In this document: one piece after another, positions 7,042 to 7,125 of the stretch | Layout of the letters: every line of letters begins with the position of its first letter | Numbering within the stretch: position 1 is the stretch's first letter | Origin: an uncultured Methylobacillus sp. | GTDB lineage: Bacteria > Pseudomonadota > Gammaproteobacteria > Burkholderiales > Methylophilaceae | Assembly: GCA_946478965.1 (NCBI GenBank) | Contig: CAMLDQ010000093.1 | Location: forward strand, 1 to 7,125 | Direction: 5' to 3' | Length of the DNA stretch: 7,125 nt | The notes under the pieces: model-generated | Seen by the model: the letters and a program-made list of their open reading frames with translations, nothing else | Database searches by the model: none | Told to the model about the DNA's origin: nothing | Translations under genes and position numbers: made by a program

Positions 7042-7077
7042 ATTTTGCCATAAGACTTGAGTCTTTTTGTCGGGTAT
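7042..7077 (-). promoter_or_regulatory. sodB regulatory region with IscR type-1-like operator
   Basis: Positions 7053-7077 match the type-1 IscR consensus as I recall it (ATASYYGACTRWWWYAGTCRRSTAT) at 21 of 25 positions by hand comparison. The half ending at 7077 (GTCGGGTAT) is perfect; on the plus strand the mismatches fall at site positions 2, 9, 11 and 16. A candidate -10, CAAAAT, lies at 7047-7042 on the minus strand, so its -35 would fall inside the box, a position suited to repression; no good -35 is evident. IscR is an Fe-S cluster sensor in proteobacteria. The operator role is inferred, and the iscR gene is not in the window. Confidence 0.42.
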
Positions 7078-7104
7078 TGGCAAATACGCGCTGACGCCGG
7101 TGGA

Positions 7105-7125
7105 TTATTTTTTCTTCGCGCGCGG
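7105..7125 (-). CDS. Possible 3' tip of an upstream minus-strand gene
   Basis: Reading inward from the right edge on the minus strand gives Pro-Arg-Ala-Lys-Lys-Lys and then a TAA at 7107-7105. A basic, lysine-rich tail followed by a stop about 100 bases before sodB would fit the C-terminus of an upstream gene. Exonuclease VII large subunit (xseA) is a gene I recall near sodB in some betaproteobacteria, but six residues cannot identify it. It may equally be non-coding. Confidence 0.22.
   Translation of the reverse strand, partial: PRAKKK

Noticed and set aside
7004..7104. Fur box or small RNA in the sodB leader
   Set aside because: I found no GATAATGATAATCATTATC-like repeat and no separate hairpin with a T-run that would mark a small RNA gene.

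Overview
The window looks like ordinary chromosomal core-gene DNA from a GC-rich betaproteobacterium. Protein resemblance and gene order suggest the Nitrosomonadales/Gallionellaceae-like part of that class. This placement is inferred from remembered similarity and was not computed. I see no mobile element, CRISPR array, tRNA or rRNA, and no gene-free stretch over 300 bases.

Positions 1-5942 hold five tightly packed plus-strand genes. They are the 3' part of metH (B12-dependent methionine synthase, cut by the window edge), a beta-carbonic anhydrase with a predicted signal peptide, mpl (murein peptide recycling ligase), a TonB-family energy transducer with a TTG start, and a small thioredoxin-like [2Fe-2S] ferredoxin. 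The junctions are an 8-base gap, a 1-base overlap, a 4-base overlap and a 6-base gap. They are probably transcribed together and partly coupled in translation. Three products act in or at the periplasm or cell wall economy (carbonic anhydrase, Mpl through recycled murein peptides, TonB). MetH and the ferredoxin are cytosolic.

Positions 5931-7003 hold two minus-strand genes facing the first block: a HIT-family nucleotide hydrolase/transferase, whose stop region overlaps the ferredoxin stop by 12 bases, and upstream of it sodB (iron superoxide dismutase). A clear intrinsic terminator lies between sodB and the HIT gene. The sodB leader (7004-7104) carries a Shine-Dalgarno site and a sequence that, compared by hand, matches the type-1 IscR operator consensus at 21 of 25 positions. 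This suggests Fe-S or iron control of sodB. The last 21 bases may be the 3' tip of another minus-strand gene ending in a lysine-rich tail.

I found no convincing undescribed system. The observations most worth checking are the IscR-like box at sodB, the sodB/HIT terminator arrangement, the exported carbonic anhydrase coupled to mpl, and the mpl-TonB-ferredoxin cluster without exbB or exbD.
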